Assembly: GCF_021462285.1 (NCBI RefSeq) | Contig: NZ_CP082787.1 | Coordinates: forward strand, 1,798,001-1,862,000 | Length of the DNA stretch: 64,000 nucleotides | Reading direction: 5' to 3' | Source of the DNA: Serratia entomophila | Lineage (GTDB): Bacteria > Pseudomonadota > Gammaproteobacteria > Enterobacterales > Enterobacteriaceae | Shown here: positions 11,318 through 21,777 of the stretch, piece after piece | Numbering within the stretch: the stretch's first letter is position 1 | How the letters are laid out: each line of letters opens with the position of its first letter | The notes under the pieces: model-generated | The model's database searches: none | Seen by the model: the letters and a program-made list of their open reading frames with translations, nothing else | What the model was told of the DNA's origin: nothing | Translations under genes and position numbers: made by a program

Positions 11318-13018
11318 TCAGATAAAACCGCCCAGGGTGTGGATGCTGACCCGGTTCTTGCCGTTTTTCTTGCAAAAATAGAGTGCCTCGTCCGCCCGTT
11401 TGATCGCCCCCTGCAGCGCTGGGAAAGCCTGAACCTGGGCGATACCGCAGCTGGTGGTGAATTGCACTTGCTGCCCGTCGGCCAGCGTCAGGCTAAGGCG
11501 GTGCGTGCGCCGCCGCAGCTGTTCCATAATATCACGTGCATTGTCCAGCGTGCAGTTGCCCAGGATCACGGCGAACTCCTCGCCGCCGTAACGACAAAAA
11601 ATGTCGCTGGCGCGAAAGGCCTGTTGCAACAGGCGGCCAAACGCCACCAACACCTGATCGCCGACGCCGTGGCCGTAGCTGTCATTGAGGTTTTTGAAGT
11701 TGTCGATGTCGATCAGGCAAAACGCCAACGGATAGGTGCCGGCGTTGAGCAGTTCGCACTCGAGGAAAAACTTGCGGCGATTATAGATGTTGGTGAGCGG
11801 ATCGAGGAAAGAAGAGGCTTCCAGCTCTTGGATCAACAGCTGCTTTTCACTCTCCAGGGACACCTTGTCCAACTGATACCGCTTGAGTTGTTGAATGGCG
11901 TCGCTGATGGCGCTCAGCTCCTGGCCGTAAAACACATCGTTGCGATCGATGTTCATATTGCCGCGCGCCAGCCGCACAATATTATTATGCGTTTTAGTCA
12001 GCCAACGGCTGATGTTTGAGCTGAATACCAGCGAAGGCAGCAGGATAAGCAGCGCGATCAACCCGCCCAGTGAGATCATGCCGTCGATCAACGTTTGGCT
12101 GCCATAGATTTTTTGTCGGGAGGCAGTGATTTCCATTTCGAAACTGCGCTGATACAGCTGCTGCGAAAGCGTGCTCAGGTCGTTGACATATTGATAGATA
12201 AAATCCGCCGGGTAGGACATATGGGTGTCGATCGCGGTATACAGCCCTTCGGTGATGTGTTTCAGCTGGTCGCTGGAAACCTGTTTGAGCAACGCGTTGA
12301 TGATGGCGGTAGTTTGCGGGTCGTCATAGGTGAACTTCATAAAGATCAGCCGGGTACTCAGCGCATTCAGCACCCCGGTGAGCTGGATTGATTTCAGATA
12401 GGCGTTTTTGCGATACAGCGGGTTGAGATTGACGTCAATAATCTGATCGGTCAGTTCGGTCAGGGACATATTCAGCCGATTGTTTAGCCGAATGGCCTCG
12501 AGGAACATAAACGAGTCGCTGTCCACCATGCGGGTATCATGGGTATAGCGGTAATAGTTTTTGCTGGCTTGCGAAATATAGTAGGCGCTATTGATGTTGA
12601 ACAGGTTGGCGTTGGCGTCGTTGGCCCGCGAGAGCTGCAGATTATCGTTGTCCAGCAGCTGTTCCATCAGCCCGATCATCGACAGCACGGCGATTTTTTG
12701 CTGCACGCCGAGCTGCAGCGAGGTACTGCCCTCGAGATGAGGCCGAATCAGGGCGATTTTATCGCGCGCCAGCCGATCGGCCGCCTGACACTGCGCCCGG
12801 GTAATTTGCGGGTTGATCAGGCTAAGACGCTTTAGCCGGTGCGCCTGCAACGATGCCTGGAAGGCTTCGGAAATTTCTTTGGCGCGGTTGATCTTGTACA
12901 GCGTCAGCCGGTTTTCGCGATAGTCTGCGTGGGCATCGAACAGCTCATCGGCAATAAAGATGGCGAACGACGACATCAAGCAAAAGGTAAAGAAATAGAT
13001 AAAGTATTTAACTTTCAT
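11318..13018 (-). CDS. Membrane diguanylate cyclase (GGDEF) with periplasmic sensor
   Basis: The product is predicted to make cyclic di-GMP from two GTP. It has 566 residues from MKVKYFIYFF. TM helix 1 is at about 4-24, a roughly 280-residue periplasmic, mainly helical sensor region follows, and TM helix 2 lies around 305-330. A short HAMP-like linker and a C-terminal GGDEF domain complete it. The active-site motif reads RYGGEEF (about residue 478). An inhibitory I-site RASD lies exactly five residues upstream, so product inhibition is likely. The frame extends upstream to 13192, but those residues do not form a signal or domain. The gene has no counterpart between pncB and pepN in E. coli. 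Its ligand cannot be read from sequence. Confidence 0.88.
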   Translation of the reverse strand: MKVKYFIYFFTFCLMSSFAIFIADELFDAHADYRENRLTLYKINRAKEISEAFQASLQAHRLKRLSLINPQITRAQCQAADRLARDKIALIRPHLEGSTSLQLGVQQKIAVLSMIGLMEQLLDNDNLQLSRANDANANLFNINSAYYISQASKNYYRYTHDTRMVDSDSFMFLEAIRLNNRLNMSLTELTDQIIDVNLNPLYRKNAYLKSIQLTGVLNALSTRLIFMKFTYDDPQTTAIINALLKQVSSDQLKHITEGLYTAIDTHMSYPADFIYQYVNDLSTLSQQLYQRSFEMEITASRQKIYGSQTLIDGMISLGGLIALLILLPSLVFSSNISRWLTKTHNNIVRLARGNMNIDRNDVFYGQELSAISDAIQQLKRYQLDKVSLESEKQLLIQELEASSFLDPLTNIYNRRKFFLECELLNAGTYPLAFCLIDIDNFKNLNDSYGHGVGDQVLVAFGRLLQQAFRASDIFCRYGGEEFAVILGNCTLDNARDIMEQLRRRTHRLSLTLADGQQVQFTTSCGIAQVQAFPALQGAIKRADEALYFCKKNGKNRVSIHTLGGFI

Positions 13019-13363
13019 ATTGGCGAACGTCCCTGAGCCTGATAGACCAATTATATCATCGTGCTTCCCGCACTGTCTTAAGTATGCCCCTGGCGCCAGG
13101 GCACATTGGGAAGGGAAGTTTAGCATTAAATGCTGATTTTCATTCACCCGGTGGTCAGGAGGGCTGGCGGGACGGGCCGGTTTACGATGCACCTCTGATT
13201 TCTCGGCTGCGGCGGCTTGCCATCTCTGGGTTTTTTACGCAGCTGTGATACAGTTTATTTACAATCGGGCTCATCGGTTAAACCGCGCAGCGGCGCCGCT
13301 ATTGGCGCGCGTGGGCGATGACGGCCTGGCACCTATAATTCACTGAGACGTCGAAGGGTTTCT
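13019..13363. other. Divergent intergenic region, diguanylate cyclase / pepN
   Basis: These 345 bases must hold the promoters of the leftward cyclase gene and of rightward pepN. There is no credible coding sequence. An AT-richer block (TTTTTTACGC through TACAGTTTATTTAC, about 13250-13262) is a plausible pepN promoter zone. No operator or stable repeat could be assigned. Confidence 0.4.
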
Positions 13364-15982
13364 ATGACACCACAGCCACAGGCGAAGTATCGCCACGATT
13401 ATCGCGCGCCGGATTATACCATCACCGACATCGATCTGGATTTCGATCTGGACGCAGAGACCACCCGGGTTACCGCTGTCAGTAAAATTAAACGTCAGGG
13501 CGCCGCCGGTTCAGTGCTGGCGCTGAATGGCGAAGACCTGACGCTGGTTAGCATCCTGGTCGATGGCCAGGCGTGGAGCGCTTACCGCTTGCAGGATAAC
13601 CAACTGTTGATTGAGGAACTGCCAGCACAATTTACTCTCACCATCGTTAACGATATTCACCCGGCGAAAAATACCGCGCTGGAAGGGCTTTACCTGTCCG
13701 GTGAGGCGCTGTGTACGCAGTGTGAAGCCGAGGGCTTCCGCCATATCACCTATTATCTGGATCGCCCGGACGTGCTGGCGCGCTTTACCACCCGCATTAC
13801 GGCCGACAAGGCCCGCTATCCGTTCCTGCTGTCGAACGGCAATCGCATCGATCAGGGCGAACTGGAGGATGGCCGTCACTGGGTGCAGTGGCAGGATCCG
13901 TTCCCGAAACCTTGCTATCTGTTTGCGCTGGTGGCCGGGGACTTCGACGTGCTGCGCGACAGCTTCACCACCCGTTCCGGGCGCGAAGTGGCGCTGGAGC
14001 TGTTTGTCGATCGCGGTAACCTGGATCGCGCCGACTGGGCGATGACCTCACTGAAAAACTCGATGAAGTGGGACGAAACCCGCTTTGGGCTGGAATACGA
14101 TCTCGACATTTATATGATCGTAGCGGTCGACTTCTTCAATATGGGCGCGATGGAGAACAAAGGGTTAAATATCTTTAACTCCAAATACGTGCTGGCGAAG
14201 GCGGAAACTGCGACCGATAAAGACTACCTGAACATCGAAGCGGTGATTGGCCATGAGTATTTCCACAACTGGACCGGTAACCGCGTCACCTGCCGCGATT
14301 GGTTCCAGCTCAGCCTGAAAGAAGGGCTGACGGTATTCCGCGATCAGGAGTTCAGCTCCGATCTGGGATCGCGTTCGGTTAACCGTATCGACAACGTGCG
14401 GGTGATGCGCGGCGCGCAGTTCGCCGAAGACGCCAGCCCGATGGCGCACGCCATCCGCCCGGATAAAGTGATCGAAATGAACAACTTCTACACCCTGACG
14501 GTGTATGAGAAAGGATCCGAAGTGATCCGCATGATGCATACCCTGCTGGGCGAAGCGAACTTCCAGAAAGGCATGCAGCTGTATTTCGAACGTCACGACG
14601 GCAGCGCCGCCACCTGCGATGATTTCGTGCAGGCGATGGAAGACGCTTCCAATGTCGATCTGTCGCTGTTCCGCCGCTGGTACAGCCAGTCCGGCACGCC
14701 GCTGCTGACGGTGCGCGACGACTACGACGCCGAAAAACAACAATATCGTCTGTACGTCAGCCAGAAAACGGCGCCGACCGCCGATCAGCCGGAAAAACTG
14801 CCGCTGCACATTCCGCTGGATATCGAGCTGTACGACAGCGAAGGCCACGTCATTGCGCTGCAAAAAGACGGCTCGCCGATCGGTAACGTGCTGAACGTGA
14901 CAGAAGCCGAGCAAACCTTCGTGTTCGACGATGTGGCGCACAAGCCGGTGCCGTCGCTGCTGCGCGAGTTTTCTGCGCCGGTGAAGCTGGACTATCCGTA
15001 CAGCGATCAGCAGCTGACCTTCCTGATGCAGCACGCGCGCAATGAGTTTGCTCGCTGGGATGCGGCGCAAAGCCTGCTGGCTACTTATATCAAGCTGAAC
15101 GTGGCCAAACATCAGCAGAAGCAGCCGCTGTCGCTGCCGCTGCACGTGGCCGACGCGTTCCGCGCCGTGTTGCTGGATGAGCAGTTGGATCCGGCGCTGG
15201 CGGCGCAGATCCTGACGCTGCCGTCAGAGAGCGAGATAGCCGAGCTGTTCGCCACTATCGATCCGGAAGCGATCGCGGCGGTGCATGAGGCGATCGTTCG
15301 CTGTCTGGCGAAGGAAATGGCCGACGAATGGCTGGCGGTGTACCACGCCAACAAGACCGAGGGTTACCGCGTTGAGCATGGCGATATCGCCAAACGCGCG
15401 CTGTGCAACGTTTGCCTGGGCTACCTGGCCTTTGGGGAGGACGTGGCGCTGGCCGACAAACTGGTGAGCGAACAGTATCGCCAGGCGGACAACATGACCG
15501 ATTCTCTGGCGGCGCTGTCCGCAGCGGTGGCGGCGCAGCTGCCGTGCCGCGACGCACTGCTGGCGGCGTTCGACGAACGCTGGCACCAGGATGGGCTGGT
15601 GATGGACAAATGGTTCGTGCTGCAGGGCGCCAGCCCGGCGGCGGACGTACTGACCAAGGTGCGCGAGCTGTTGAAGCACCGTTCGTTCAGCCTGGGCAAC
15701 CCGAACCGCACCCGTTCGCTGATTGGCGGTTTCGCCTCCGGCAACCCGGCGGCCTTCCATGCCGCCGACGGCAGCGGTTACCAGTTCCTGGCGGAAATCC
15801 TCAGCGATCTCAACCAGCGCAACCCGCAGATCGCCGCGCGCCTGATCGAGCCGCTGATCCGCCTGAAACGCTACGACGCCGGCCGCCAGGCGCTGATGCG
15901 CAAAGCGCTGGAGCAGCTGAAAGGGTTGGAAAACCTGTCGGGCGATCTGTACGAGAAGATCAGCAAAGCGCTCGACGCCTGA
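13364..15982 (+). CDS. pepN: Aminopeptidase N (M1 family zinc metallopeptidase)
   Basis: This is the major broad-specificity cytosolic aminopeptidase, removing N-terminal residues from peptides late in protein turnover. The 872-residue product fits the family (E. coli 870). The exopeptidase motif GAMEN is at about 261-265, and the zinc motif HEYFHNW has ligands His297 and His301 and general base Glu298. The third ligand Glu320 lies in LKEGLTVF. The C-terminal alpha-helical domain is complete. A strong terminator that also serves the convergent ssu operon follows immediately. Confidence 0.97.
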   Translation: MTPQPQAKYRHDYRAPDYTITDIDLDFDLDAETTRVTAVSKIKRQGAAGSVLALNGEDLTLVSILVDGQAWSAYRLQDNQLLIEELPAQFTLTIVNDIHPAKNTALEGLYLSGEALCTQCEAEGFRHITYYLDRPDVLARFTTRITADKARYPFLLSNGNRIDQGELEDGRHWVQWQDPFPKPCYLFALVAGDFDVLRDSFTTRSGREVALELFVDRGNLDRADWAMTSLKNSMKWDETRFGLEYDLDIYMIVAVDFFNMGAMENKGLNIFNSKYVLAKAETATDKDYLNIEAVIGHEYFHNWTGNRVTCRDWFQLSLKEGLTVFRDQEFSSDLGSRSVNRIDNVRVMRGAQFAEDASPMAHAIRPDKVIEMNNFYTLTVYEKGSEVIRMMHTLLGEANFQKGMQLYFERHDGSAATCDDFVQAMEDASNVDLSLFRRWYSQSGTPLLTVRDDYDAEKQQYRLYVSQKTAPTADQPEKLPLHIPLDIELYDSEGHVIALQKDGSPIGNVLNVTEAEQTFVFDDVAHKPVPSLLREFSAPVKLDYPYSDQQLTFLMQHARNEFARWDAAQSLLATYIKLNVAKHQQKQPLSLPLHVADAFRAVLLDEQLDPALAAQILTLPSESEIAELFATIDPEAIAAVHEAIVRCLAKEMADEWLAVYHANKTEGYRVEHGDIAKRALCNVCLGYLAFGEDVALADKLVSEQYRQADNMTDSLAALSAAVAAQLPCRDALLAAFDERWHQDGLVMDKWFVLQGASPAADVLTKVRELLKHRSFSLGNPNRTRSLIGGFASGNPAAFHAADGSGYQFLAEILSDLNQRNPQIAARLIEPLIRLKRYDAGRQALMRKALEQLKGLENLSGDLYEKISKALDA

Positions 15983-16000
15983 TTGACAGCACCACCATAT

Positions 16001-16030
16001 AAAAGGGACGGCAAATGCCGTCCCTTTTTT
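16001..16030. terminator. Bidirectional terminator between pepN and ssuB
   Basis: A perfect 12-bp stem AAAAGGGACGGC / GCCGTCCCTTTT with an AAAT loop is followed by further T residues. It overlaps the last codon of leftward ssuB. Confidence 0.9.
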
Positions 16031-16799
16031 AATTCACTGCCCGGCGCGCCGCCACGGGCTGTGGCGGCGATAACACCCGCTCCAGCACCTCGGCTTCCAA
16101 CTCCGCCAGTTTGGCCGAACCTTTGCGGCGCGGCCGCGGCAAATCGATTGCCAGATCCAGGCCGATGCGGCCCTCCTCAATCAGGAGTACCCGATCCGCC
16201 AAGGCTATCGCTTCGCTGACGTCGTGCGTGACCAGCAACACGGTAAAACCGTGCTGTTGCCACAAATTCTCTATCAGCCCTTGCATCTCGATGCGGGTCA
16301 GCGCATCCAGCGCCCCCAGCGGCTCGTCCAGCAGCAGCAGGCGAGGGCGGTGGATCAGCGCGCGGGCCAGCGCCACCCGCTGCTTTTGCCCGCCGGACAG
16401 CGCCGCCGGCCACTCGTTGGCCCGGTCCGCCAGGCCGACGGTCTCCAGCGCCTGCAGAGCGTTGTCGCGCCAGTGGCCGCGCAGACCGAGACCGACGTTG
16501 TCGATAACCTTTTTCCACGGCAGCAGCCGCGCGTCCTGAAACATCAGGCGAGTATCCTCTTTGGCGCTGCTGAGCGGGGCGTTACCGGTCAGCAGTGCGC
16601 CGCTGCTGGCGTTTTCCAGGCCGGCCATCAGGCGCAGCAGGGTGCTTTTGCCGCAGCCGCTGCGGCCGACTACCGCCACAAATTGTCCGGAGCTAATGCG
16701 CAACTGAATGTTGTCCAGCACGGTGCGGTTGCCGTAACGCTTGCCGATGGACTCCAGCGTCACCGGCGTGCCTTGTGGAATGCGAGCGGGAAGGGTCAT
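16029..16799 (-). CDS. ssuB: Aliphatic sulfonate ABC transporter ATPase SsuB
   Basis: This is the ATP-hydrolysing subunit of the alkanesulfonate importer SsuABC. The 256-residue product has Walker [12 protein letters not shown], signature [15 protein letters not shown] and Walker [13 protein letters not shown]. The start at 16799 gives an ATGA overlap with the ssuC stop, typical of translational coupling. A longer frame to 16838 would overlap ssuC by more than 40 bases and is not needed. It is the last gene of ssuEADCB, and its stop codon lies inside the shared terminator. Confidence 0.95.
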   Translation of the reverse strand: MTLPARIPQGTPVTLESIGKRYGNRTVLDNIQLRISSGQFVAVVGRSGCGKSTLLRLMAGLENASSGALLTGNAPLSSAKEDTRLMFQDARLLPWKKVIDNVGLGLRGHWRDNALQALETVGLADRANEWPAALSGGQKQRVALARALIHRPRLLLLDEPLGALDALTRIEMQGLIENLWQQHGFTVLLVTHDVSEAIALADRVLLIEEGRIGLDLAIDLPRPRRKGSAKLAELEAEVLERVLSPPQPVAARRAVN

Positions 16800-17590
16800 A
16801 GCGCTTCTCCCTGTTTCAGTTGATAGGCCGGGTGCCAACGCAGCCAGACGCGTTCGAGCAGCTGCGCGCCCACGTCCGCCAGCTTGCCGAGCAGGGCGTA
16901 CAGCACGATAGCCACCACCACCACGTCGGTCTGCAGGAATTCACGGGCGTTCATCGCCAGATAGCCGATCCCCGAGTTGGCGGAAATGGTTTCGGCGACG
17001 ATCAGCGTCAACCACATAAAGCCGAGGGCGAAACGCACCCCGACCATGATGGAGGGCAGCGCGCCGGGCAGCACCACCTGGGTAAACAGCCGGAAACCGC
17101 TCAGGCCGTAGCTGCGCGCCATCTCCAGCAGCCCGCGATCGATATTCTTGATGCCGTGATAGGTATTGAGGTAGATCGGGAACAGCGTACCGAGCGCCAC
17201 CAGAAAGATCTTGGCGGACTCGTCGATGCCGAACCACAGTATCACCAGCGGGATCAGCGCCAGATGCGGCACGTTGCGGATCATCTGCACCGAGCTGTCG
17301 AGCAGGCGTTCGCCCCAGCGCGACAGGCCGGTGATAAAGCCGAGGATCAGGCCGATGCTGCCGCCGATGCTGAAGCCGATCAGCGCGCGCCAGCTGCTGA
17401 TGGTCAGATGCTGCCACAGTTCACCGCTTTTGGTCAGTGACCAGAAGGCGGTGATTACCGCGCTGGGCGCCGGCAAGATGCGGTTGGAAAGCCAGCCGGC
17501 CTCAACGGAGATTTGCCAGATAACCACCAACGCCACCGGCAACGCCCAGGGCGCCAGCCGGTTCAGAATGCGTTGCGTATTTTTCGCCAT
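16796..17590 (-). CDS. ssuC: Aliphatic sulfonate ABC transporter permease SsuC
   Basis: This is the inner-membrane permease of the sulfonate importer. The 264-residue product has six predicted membrane segments. It carries the binding-protein-dependent transport signature around [22 protein letters not shown], the coupling helix that contacts SsuB. The start at 17590 ([10 protein letters not shown]) gives the E. coli-like length of about 263. The open frame continues to 17881 in Arg-rich sequence antisense in character and overlapping ssuD, so that extension is rejected. It is overlapped by ssuB downstream and lies 11 bases after ssuD. Confidence 0.94.
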   Translation of the reverse strand: MAKNTQRILNRLAPWALPVALVVIWQISVEAGWLSNRILPAPSAVITAFWSLTKSGELWQHLTISSWRALIGFSIGGSIGLILGFITGLSRWGERLLDSSVQMIRNVPHLALIPLVILWFGIDESAKIFLVALGTLFPIYLNTYHGIKNIDRGLLEMARSYGLSGFRLFTQVVLPGALPSIMVGVRFALGFMWLTLIVAETISANSGIGYLAMNAREFLQTDVVVVAIVLYALLGKLADVGAQLLERVWLRWHPAYQLKQGEAL

Positions 17591-17601
17591 CACGTTGCTC
17601 C

Positions 17602-18750
17602 TCAGCTTTGTGACACTTTTTGCGGGACGTAAATATTGGCCACCACTTCCCCCTGCGGCCGCAACGGACGCACCTGCGCCGGCGCTTCGTTTTTCACCAG
17701 ATCGAGATGCGGGAACAGCAGCTCGCCGACGCGATAAGCCTCTTCCAAATGCGGGTAGCCGGAGAGAATAAAGGTGTCGATCCCCAGATCGGCGTATTCC
17801 TGCATCCGCGCCGCTACCGTTGGGCCATCGCCCACCAGCGCGGTGCCGGCGCCGCCGCGCACCAGGCCGACGCCGGCCCACAGGTTCGGACTGATCTCCA
17901 GATTGTCTTTCTTGCCGCCGTGCAGCTCGGCCATGCGCCGTTGCCCTACGGAATCGAAACGCGCAAAGGCCTGTTGGGCATTGGCGATGGTCTGGTCGTC
18001 CAGATTAGCGATCAGCCGGTCGGCGGCGCGCCAGGCTTCTTCGGTGGTTTCCCGCACGATCACGTGCAGACGAATGCCGAAGCGCACCTGGCGGCCTTTG
18101 GCCGCCGCTCTGGCGCGCACCTGCTCAATTTTCTCTTTAACCTGCGCCGGCGGCTCTCCCCAGGTGAGGTACATCTCTACCTGCTCGGCGGCCAGATCCT
18201 GCGCGGCATCGGAAGATCCGCCAAAATAGAGCGACGGGCGCGGCTGTTGCACCGGTGGGAACAGCAGCTTGGCGCCTTTCACCTGAATGTGTTTGCCGTT
18301 GAAATCAACGGTTTCCCCTTCCAATACCCGGCGCCATACCTGGGTAAACTCGGCCGAGGCCTCGTAACGCTCTTCGTGGTTGAGGTGCAGGCCTTCCGCC
18401 GCCAGCTCTTCCGGATCGCCGCCGGTCACCAGGTTAAACAGCGCGCGGCCGTTGGACAGGCGATCCAGCGTCGCGGCCTGCCGCGCCGCCAACGTGGGGG
18501 AAATAATGCCGGGGCGCAGCGCCACCAGGAATTTCAGCCGCTGGGTAACCGGGATCAGCGACGCGGCCACCAGCCAGGAGTCTTCGCAGGAGCGGCCGGT
18601 GGGGATCAGCACGCCGCCGAACCCCAGGCGGTCCGCCGCCTGGGCAATTTGTTGCAGGTAGCCGTGATCGACGCTACGCGCGCCTTCAGCGCTGCCCAGG
18701 TAGTGACCGTCACCGTGGGTGGGCAAAAACCAGAAAACGTTAAGGCTCAT
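17602..18750 (-). CDS. ssuD: FMNH2-dependent alkanesulfonate monooxygenase SsuD
   Basis: This enzyme cleaves the C-S bond of alkanesulfonates using FMNH2 and oxygen, releasing sulfite and an aldehyde. The 382-residue product belongs to the bacterial luciferase-like TIM-barrel family and nearly matches E. coli SsuD (381). Recognisable parts are [14 protein letters not shown] at the N-terminus, [30 protein letters not shown] and [15 protein letters not shown]2 would be supplied by SsuE from the same operon. It lies between ssuA and ssuC with small gaps. Confidence 0.96.
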   Translation of the reverse strand: MSLNVFWFLPTHGDGHYLGSAEGARSVDHGYLQQIAQAADRLGFGGVLIPTGRSCEDSWLVAASLIPVTQRLKFLVALRPGIISPTLAARQAATLDRLSNGRALFNLVTGGDPEELAAEGLHLNHEERYEASAEFTQVWRRVLEGETVDFNGKHIQVKGAKLLFPPVQQPRPSLYFGGSSDAAQDLAAEQVEMYLTWGEPPAQVKEKIEQVRARAAAKGRQVRFGIRLHVIVRETTEEAWRAADRLIANLDDQTIANAQQAFARFDSVGQRRMAELHGGKKDNLEISPNLWAGVGLVRGGAGTALVGDGPTVAARMQEYADLGIDTFILSGYPHLEEAYRVGELLFPHLDLVKNEAPAQVRPLRPQGEVVANIYVPQKVSQS

Positions 18751-18766
18751 CGTTAGTTCTCCAAAA

Positions 18767-19729
18767 TTATTGCGCGCTTGGGCGCCAGATGCGTTGCGAG
18801 ATATCCACTTTCACCGGCACCAGGTGGTTGGCGTAAAACAGATCGGCGGTTTGTTGCTGGGCGGCGATGGTGTGCGCATCCAGCGGCGTGATGGCGGTCG
18901 GGGGGCGATGGTCCAGATAGCTGGCGATCACCTTTTCCGGCAGCCCCATGGCGTTGGCCAGCAGCGTGACGCTCTGCGCGCGGTCACTGCGGGTGAGCGC
19001 GTCGGCCTGGGTCAGCACGCCCAGTACCTGGCTGATAAAGGGGCCGTTGGCTTCGACGTAGGGGCGTACCGCCAGGTAGAAGGAACCGGTTTGGTTGAGA
19101 TCGGTGCCGTCGCCGAGCACCCGCACGCCGCCCTGCAGCAGCGCGGCGGAATAGTAAGGATCCCAGATCGCCCAGGCATCGACGTTGCCCTGCTGAAATG
19201 CGGCGCGTGCGTCGGCCGGGGTCAGATAGACCGGTTGAATATCGGTGAATTTCAGCCCGGCCTTTTGCAGCGAACGCAGCAGCAGATTGTGTGAGCTGGA
19301 GCCCTTCTGGAAGGCAACCTTATGGCCTTTCAGTTCGGCGACGTTTTTGATCGGGCTGTTTTCCGGTACCAGGATCACTTCCGCCTTGGGTTTGGGCGGT
19401 TCGACGCCGACGTACAGCAGGTCGGCGCCGGCGGCCTGGGCGAAGATCGGCGGGATATCGCCGGTGCTGCCCAAATCGATGCTGCCGACGTTCAGCGCCT
19501 CCAGCATTTGCGGGCCGGCCGGGAATTCAATCCAGCTGATTTTTGTGGCGGGAAAACGCTTCTCCAGCAGCTGATGGCTTTTTGCCAGCACCAGGCTGAC
19601 CGATCCTTTTTGGTAGCCAATACGGAACTGGGCGGGATCTTGTGCGCTGGCGGCGTTAGCCCACGCCAGCGACAGCAGGCCCATCAGGGCGGTGGCGCCA
19701 AACCAGTGCCGCAGAACAGATCGCTTCAT
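18767..19729 (-). CDS. ssuA: Sulfonate-binding periplasmic protein SsuA
   Basis: This periplasmic solute-binding protein delivers aliphatic sulfonates to SsuBC. The 320-residue precursor has an N-terminal signal peptide (Lys/Arg start, hydrophobic core, ANAASAQ cleavage region). A typical SsuA/NMT1-type fold follows, with FRIGYQKGS at the mature N-terminus, [24 protein letters not shown] and [14 protein letters not shown]. Length is close to E. coli (319). It is the second gene of the ssuEADCB operon, 24 bases after ssuE. Confidence 0.95.
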   Translation of the reverse strand: MKRSVLRHWFGATALMGLLSLAWANAASAQDPAQFRIGYQKGSVSLVLAKSHQLLEKRFPATKISWIEFPAGPQMLEALNVGSIDLGSTGDIPPIFAQAAGADLLYVGVEPPKPKAEVILVPENSPIKNVAELKGHKVAFQKGSSSHNLLLRSLQKAGLKFTDIQPVYLTPADARAAFQQGNVDAWAIWDPYYSAALLQGGVRVLGDGTDLNQTGSFYLAVRPYVEANGPFISQVLGVLTQADALTRSDRAQSVTLLANAMGLPEKVIASYLDHRPPTAITPLDAHTIAAQQQTADLFYANHLVPVKVDISQRIWRPSAQ

Positions 19730-19753
19730 ATTGATGTCCTTTTCCGGGGCGTT

Positions 19754-20332
19754 TCAGGCGGTCTGTCTGGCCGACAGGGGGAGGGGGACCCTCAGAGAGG
19801 GCGGCTTGCGGCGGCCCAGCGCCAGGTAGAAGCTTTCCAGCGCCTCCTCCAGCCGGCCGGCGACGCCGTCCGACAACGTGACCTGTTCGCCGCTGAGCTG
19901 CACCTGGCTGTCATCGGCGAATACGCCGTGCAGCACTTCCTGCGCCTTCAGCGCCGCCAGTACCGGCTTCAGGGCGTAGTCCACCGCCAGCATATGGCCG
20001 ACGGAACCGCCGGTGGCCAGCGGCAGCACCACCTTGTGGTCCAGCGCGCGCTCCGGCAGCAGATCCAGCAGGGTTTTCAACGCGCCGGAGAATGAGGCTT
20101 TATAGACCGGGGTGGAAATCAACAGGCCGTCCGCCTGCGCCAGCTGCTCGGTGAAGGCTTTGATAGCCGGGCTGTTAAAGTTGGCGTACAGCAGGTCTTC
20201 GGCATCGAAGTCGTGCAGGGTATAAGCGATCACCTCTACGCCTTGTTGCCGCAGCCAGTTCTGGCTTAGGGTAAGCAGGCCCGCCGAGCGCGACGGGATG
20301 CGTGGGCTGCCGGCCAGTGATATAACGCGCAT
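19754..20332 (-). CDS. ssuE: NAD(P)H-dependent FMN reductase SsuE
   Basis: This flavin reductase supplies FMNH2 to the monooxygenase SsuD. The 192-residue flavodoxin-like product begins [16 protein letters not shown], the FMN-phosphate loop of the family, with [21 protein letters not shown] further on. ATG at 20332 is chosen over the GTG two codons upstream, because AAGGAG lies five bases before the ATG and would abut the GTG. It is the first gene of the ssuEADCB operon. In E. coli this operon is activated by Cbl/CysB under sulfate limitation; I could not identify those sites here. Confidence 0.93.
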   Translation of the reverse strand: MRVISLAGSPRIPSRSAGLLTLSQNWLRQQGVEVIAYTLHDFDAEDLLYANFNSPAIKAFTEQLAQADGLLISTPVYKASFSGALKTLLDLLPERALDHKVVLPLATGGSVGHMLAVDYALKPVLAALKAQEVLHGVFADDSQVQLSGEQVTLSDGVAGRLEEALESFYLALGRRKPPSLRVPLPLSARQTA

Positions 20333-20480
20333 TACCACTCCTTATAACTAAATGTTAGGTTTAATTAGAAAATGTTCAGGAAGTGTTTTAAAGCTAACAG
20401 CAAAGGGGCGCGTTTTTTAAATCTCATTTTTTGATTTTGATATGCGTAAAAGCGGATTTGCTTCAATTTCAGCGCAGGGC
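20333..20480 (-). promoter_or_regulatory. AT-rich ssu promoter region
   Basis: This is the AT-rich stretch upstream of ssuE, containing several A/T tracts. It must hold the operon promoter. LysR-type (Cbl/CysB) sites are degenerate and were not assigned. The SsuE ribosome-binding site AAGGAG is at its right-hand transcript end. Confidence 0.4.
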
Positions 20481-20496
20481 AAGAAAACGATTGCGT
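20481..20496. promoter_or_regulatory. PurR-like operator upstream of pyrD
   Basis: AAGAAAACGATTGCGT matches 13 of 16 positions of the PurR consensus ACGCAAACGTTTGCGT. E. coli pyrD is repressed by PurR from a comparable position. It lies about 60 bases upstream of the inferred pyrD transcription start. Confidence 0.7.
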
Positions 20497-20547
20497 AAAA
20501 AGGCCTTTTTTTGCCTTTAATCAATTCCAATTGGGCCGGGGATACCG

Positions 20548-20586
20548 GATAATACGCCCCCGGTTTGCAACCGGGAAATCAGGAGA
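20548..20586 (+). promoter_or_regulatory. pyrD -10 and CTP-responsive leader hairpin
   Basis: A GATAAT -10 (20548-20553) places transcription start in the C-run 20557-20561. Transcripts starting at the early C form a CCCGGTT / AACCGGG hairpin (20559-20575) directly before the AGGAG ribosome-binding site. This is the arrangement described for E. coli/Salmonella pyrC and pyrD start-site switching, where high CTP favours the hairpin-forming, poorly translated transcript. Confidence 0.75.
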
Positions 20587-20590
20587 GTCC

Positions 20591-21601
20591 ATGTACTACC
20601 CCATCATCAGGAAAGCGTTGTTCCAGCTCGATCCCGAGCGCGCGCATGAATTGACCTTTCGCCAGCTCAGCCGCGTTACCGGCACCCCATTAGAGTTTCT
20701 TGTTCGCCAGTCCGTGCCGACCAAACCGGTCAGCTGCATGGGGCTGTCGTTTAAAAACCCCCTGGGATTGGCCGCCGGTCTGGATAAAAACGGCGAGTGC
20801 ATCGACGCGTTCGGCGCCATGGGTTTTGGCCATGTCGAAGTGGGCACCGTGACCCCGCGCCCGCAGCCGGGTAACGACAAACCGCGCCTGTTTCGGGTGG
20901 TGGAGGCCGAAGGCCTGATTAACCGCATGGGATTTAATAACCAGGGTGTAGACAATCTGGTTGAAAACGTTAAGAAATCTCATTTTGGCGGCATTCTTGG
21001 GATCAATATCGGCAAGAATAAAGACACCCCGGTCGAGCAGGGTAAAGACGATTATTTGATCTGCATGGATAAAGTTTATCCTTATGCCGGTTATATCGCG
21101 ATTAACATTTCGTCACCCAATACCCCGGGTTTGCGATCCTTGCAGTATGGTGAAGCGCTGGACGATCTGTTAGCGGCGATTAAAAATAAGCAGCAGGAAT
21201 TACATGCGCGCCATCACAAATATGTGCCGGTGGCGGTAAAGATCGCGCCGGATCTTTCTGAGGAAGAATTGATCCAAATAGCCGACAGCTTGGTGCGGCA
21301 TAATATCGATGGAGTGATCGCCACCAATACCACGCTGGATCGTAAATTGATCCAGGGATTAAATTATTGCGAACAAACGGGCGGCCTCAGCGGGCGTCCG
21401 CTGCAGTCGCGCAGCACCGAAGTGATCCGTCGCCTGTCTACCGAGCTGCAGGGGCGCCTGCCGATTATTGGCGTGGGCGGGATTGACTCGCTGACGGCGG
21501 CGCGCGAAAAAATAGCGGCCGGGGCGACCCTGGTGCAAATTTATTCCGGGTTTATCTATCACGGCCCGCGTTTGATTAAAGATATCGTTACCCATATCTA
21601 A
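20591..21601 (+). CDS. pyrD: Dihydroorotate dehydrogenase (quinone), class 2
   Basis: This membrane-associated flavoprotein oxidises dihydroorotate to orotate with quinone as acceptor, the fourth step of pyrimidine synthesis. The 336-residue product equals E. coli PyrD. The N-terminal helix [20 protein letters not shown] is the quinone-tunnel segment of class 2 enzymes. [14 protein letters not shown] and NISSPNTPG (catalytic Ser175) are present, as is the FMN-phosphate region GVGGIDS. The start at 20591 follows AGGAGAG. The upstream leader suggests control by CTP and PurR. Confidence 0.97.
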   Translation: MYYPIIRKALFQLDPERAHELTFRQLSRVTGTPLEFLVRQSVPTKPVSCMGLSFKNPLGLAAGLDKNGECIDAFGAMGFGHVEVGTVTPRPQPGNDKPRLFRVVEAEGLINRMGFNNQGVDNLVENVKKSHFGGILGINIGKNKDTPVEQGKDDYLICMDKVYPYAGYIAINISSPNTPGLRSLQYGEALDDLLAAIKNKQQELHARHHKYVPVAVKIAPDLSEEELIQIADSLVRHNIDGVIATNTTLDRKLIQGLNYCEQTGGLSGRPLQSRSTEVIRRLSTELQGRLPIIGVGGIDSLTAAREKIAAGATLVQIYSGFIYHGPRLIKDIVTHI

Positions 21602-21777
21602 TATTTTTCCTTTCATTTTATCTCGGGGGTTTATTTCTGCCCCCAGCTCGTCTATATTTTGTTCGTTAGCATAAATATCGTTCGCGGAATTATCCGATGT
21701 TTAAGCAACTTTATCGGTGATAAAATCACCTTTTAGGGTAAATACGGCGTTGGCATAGGCAGCGGGAAGGATAAGAG

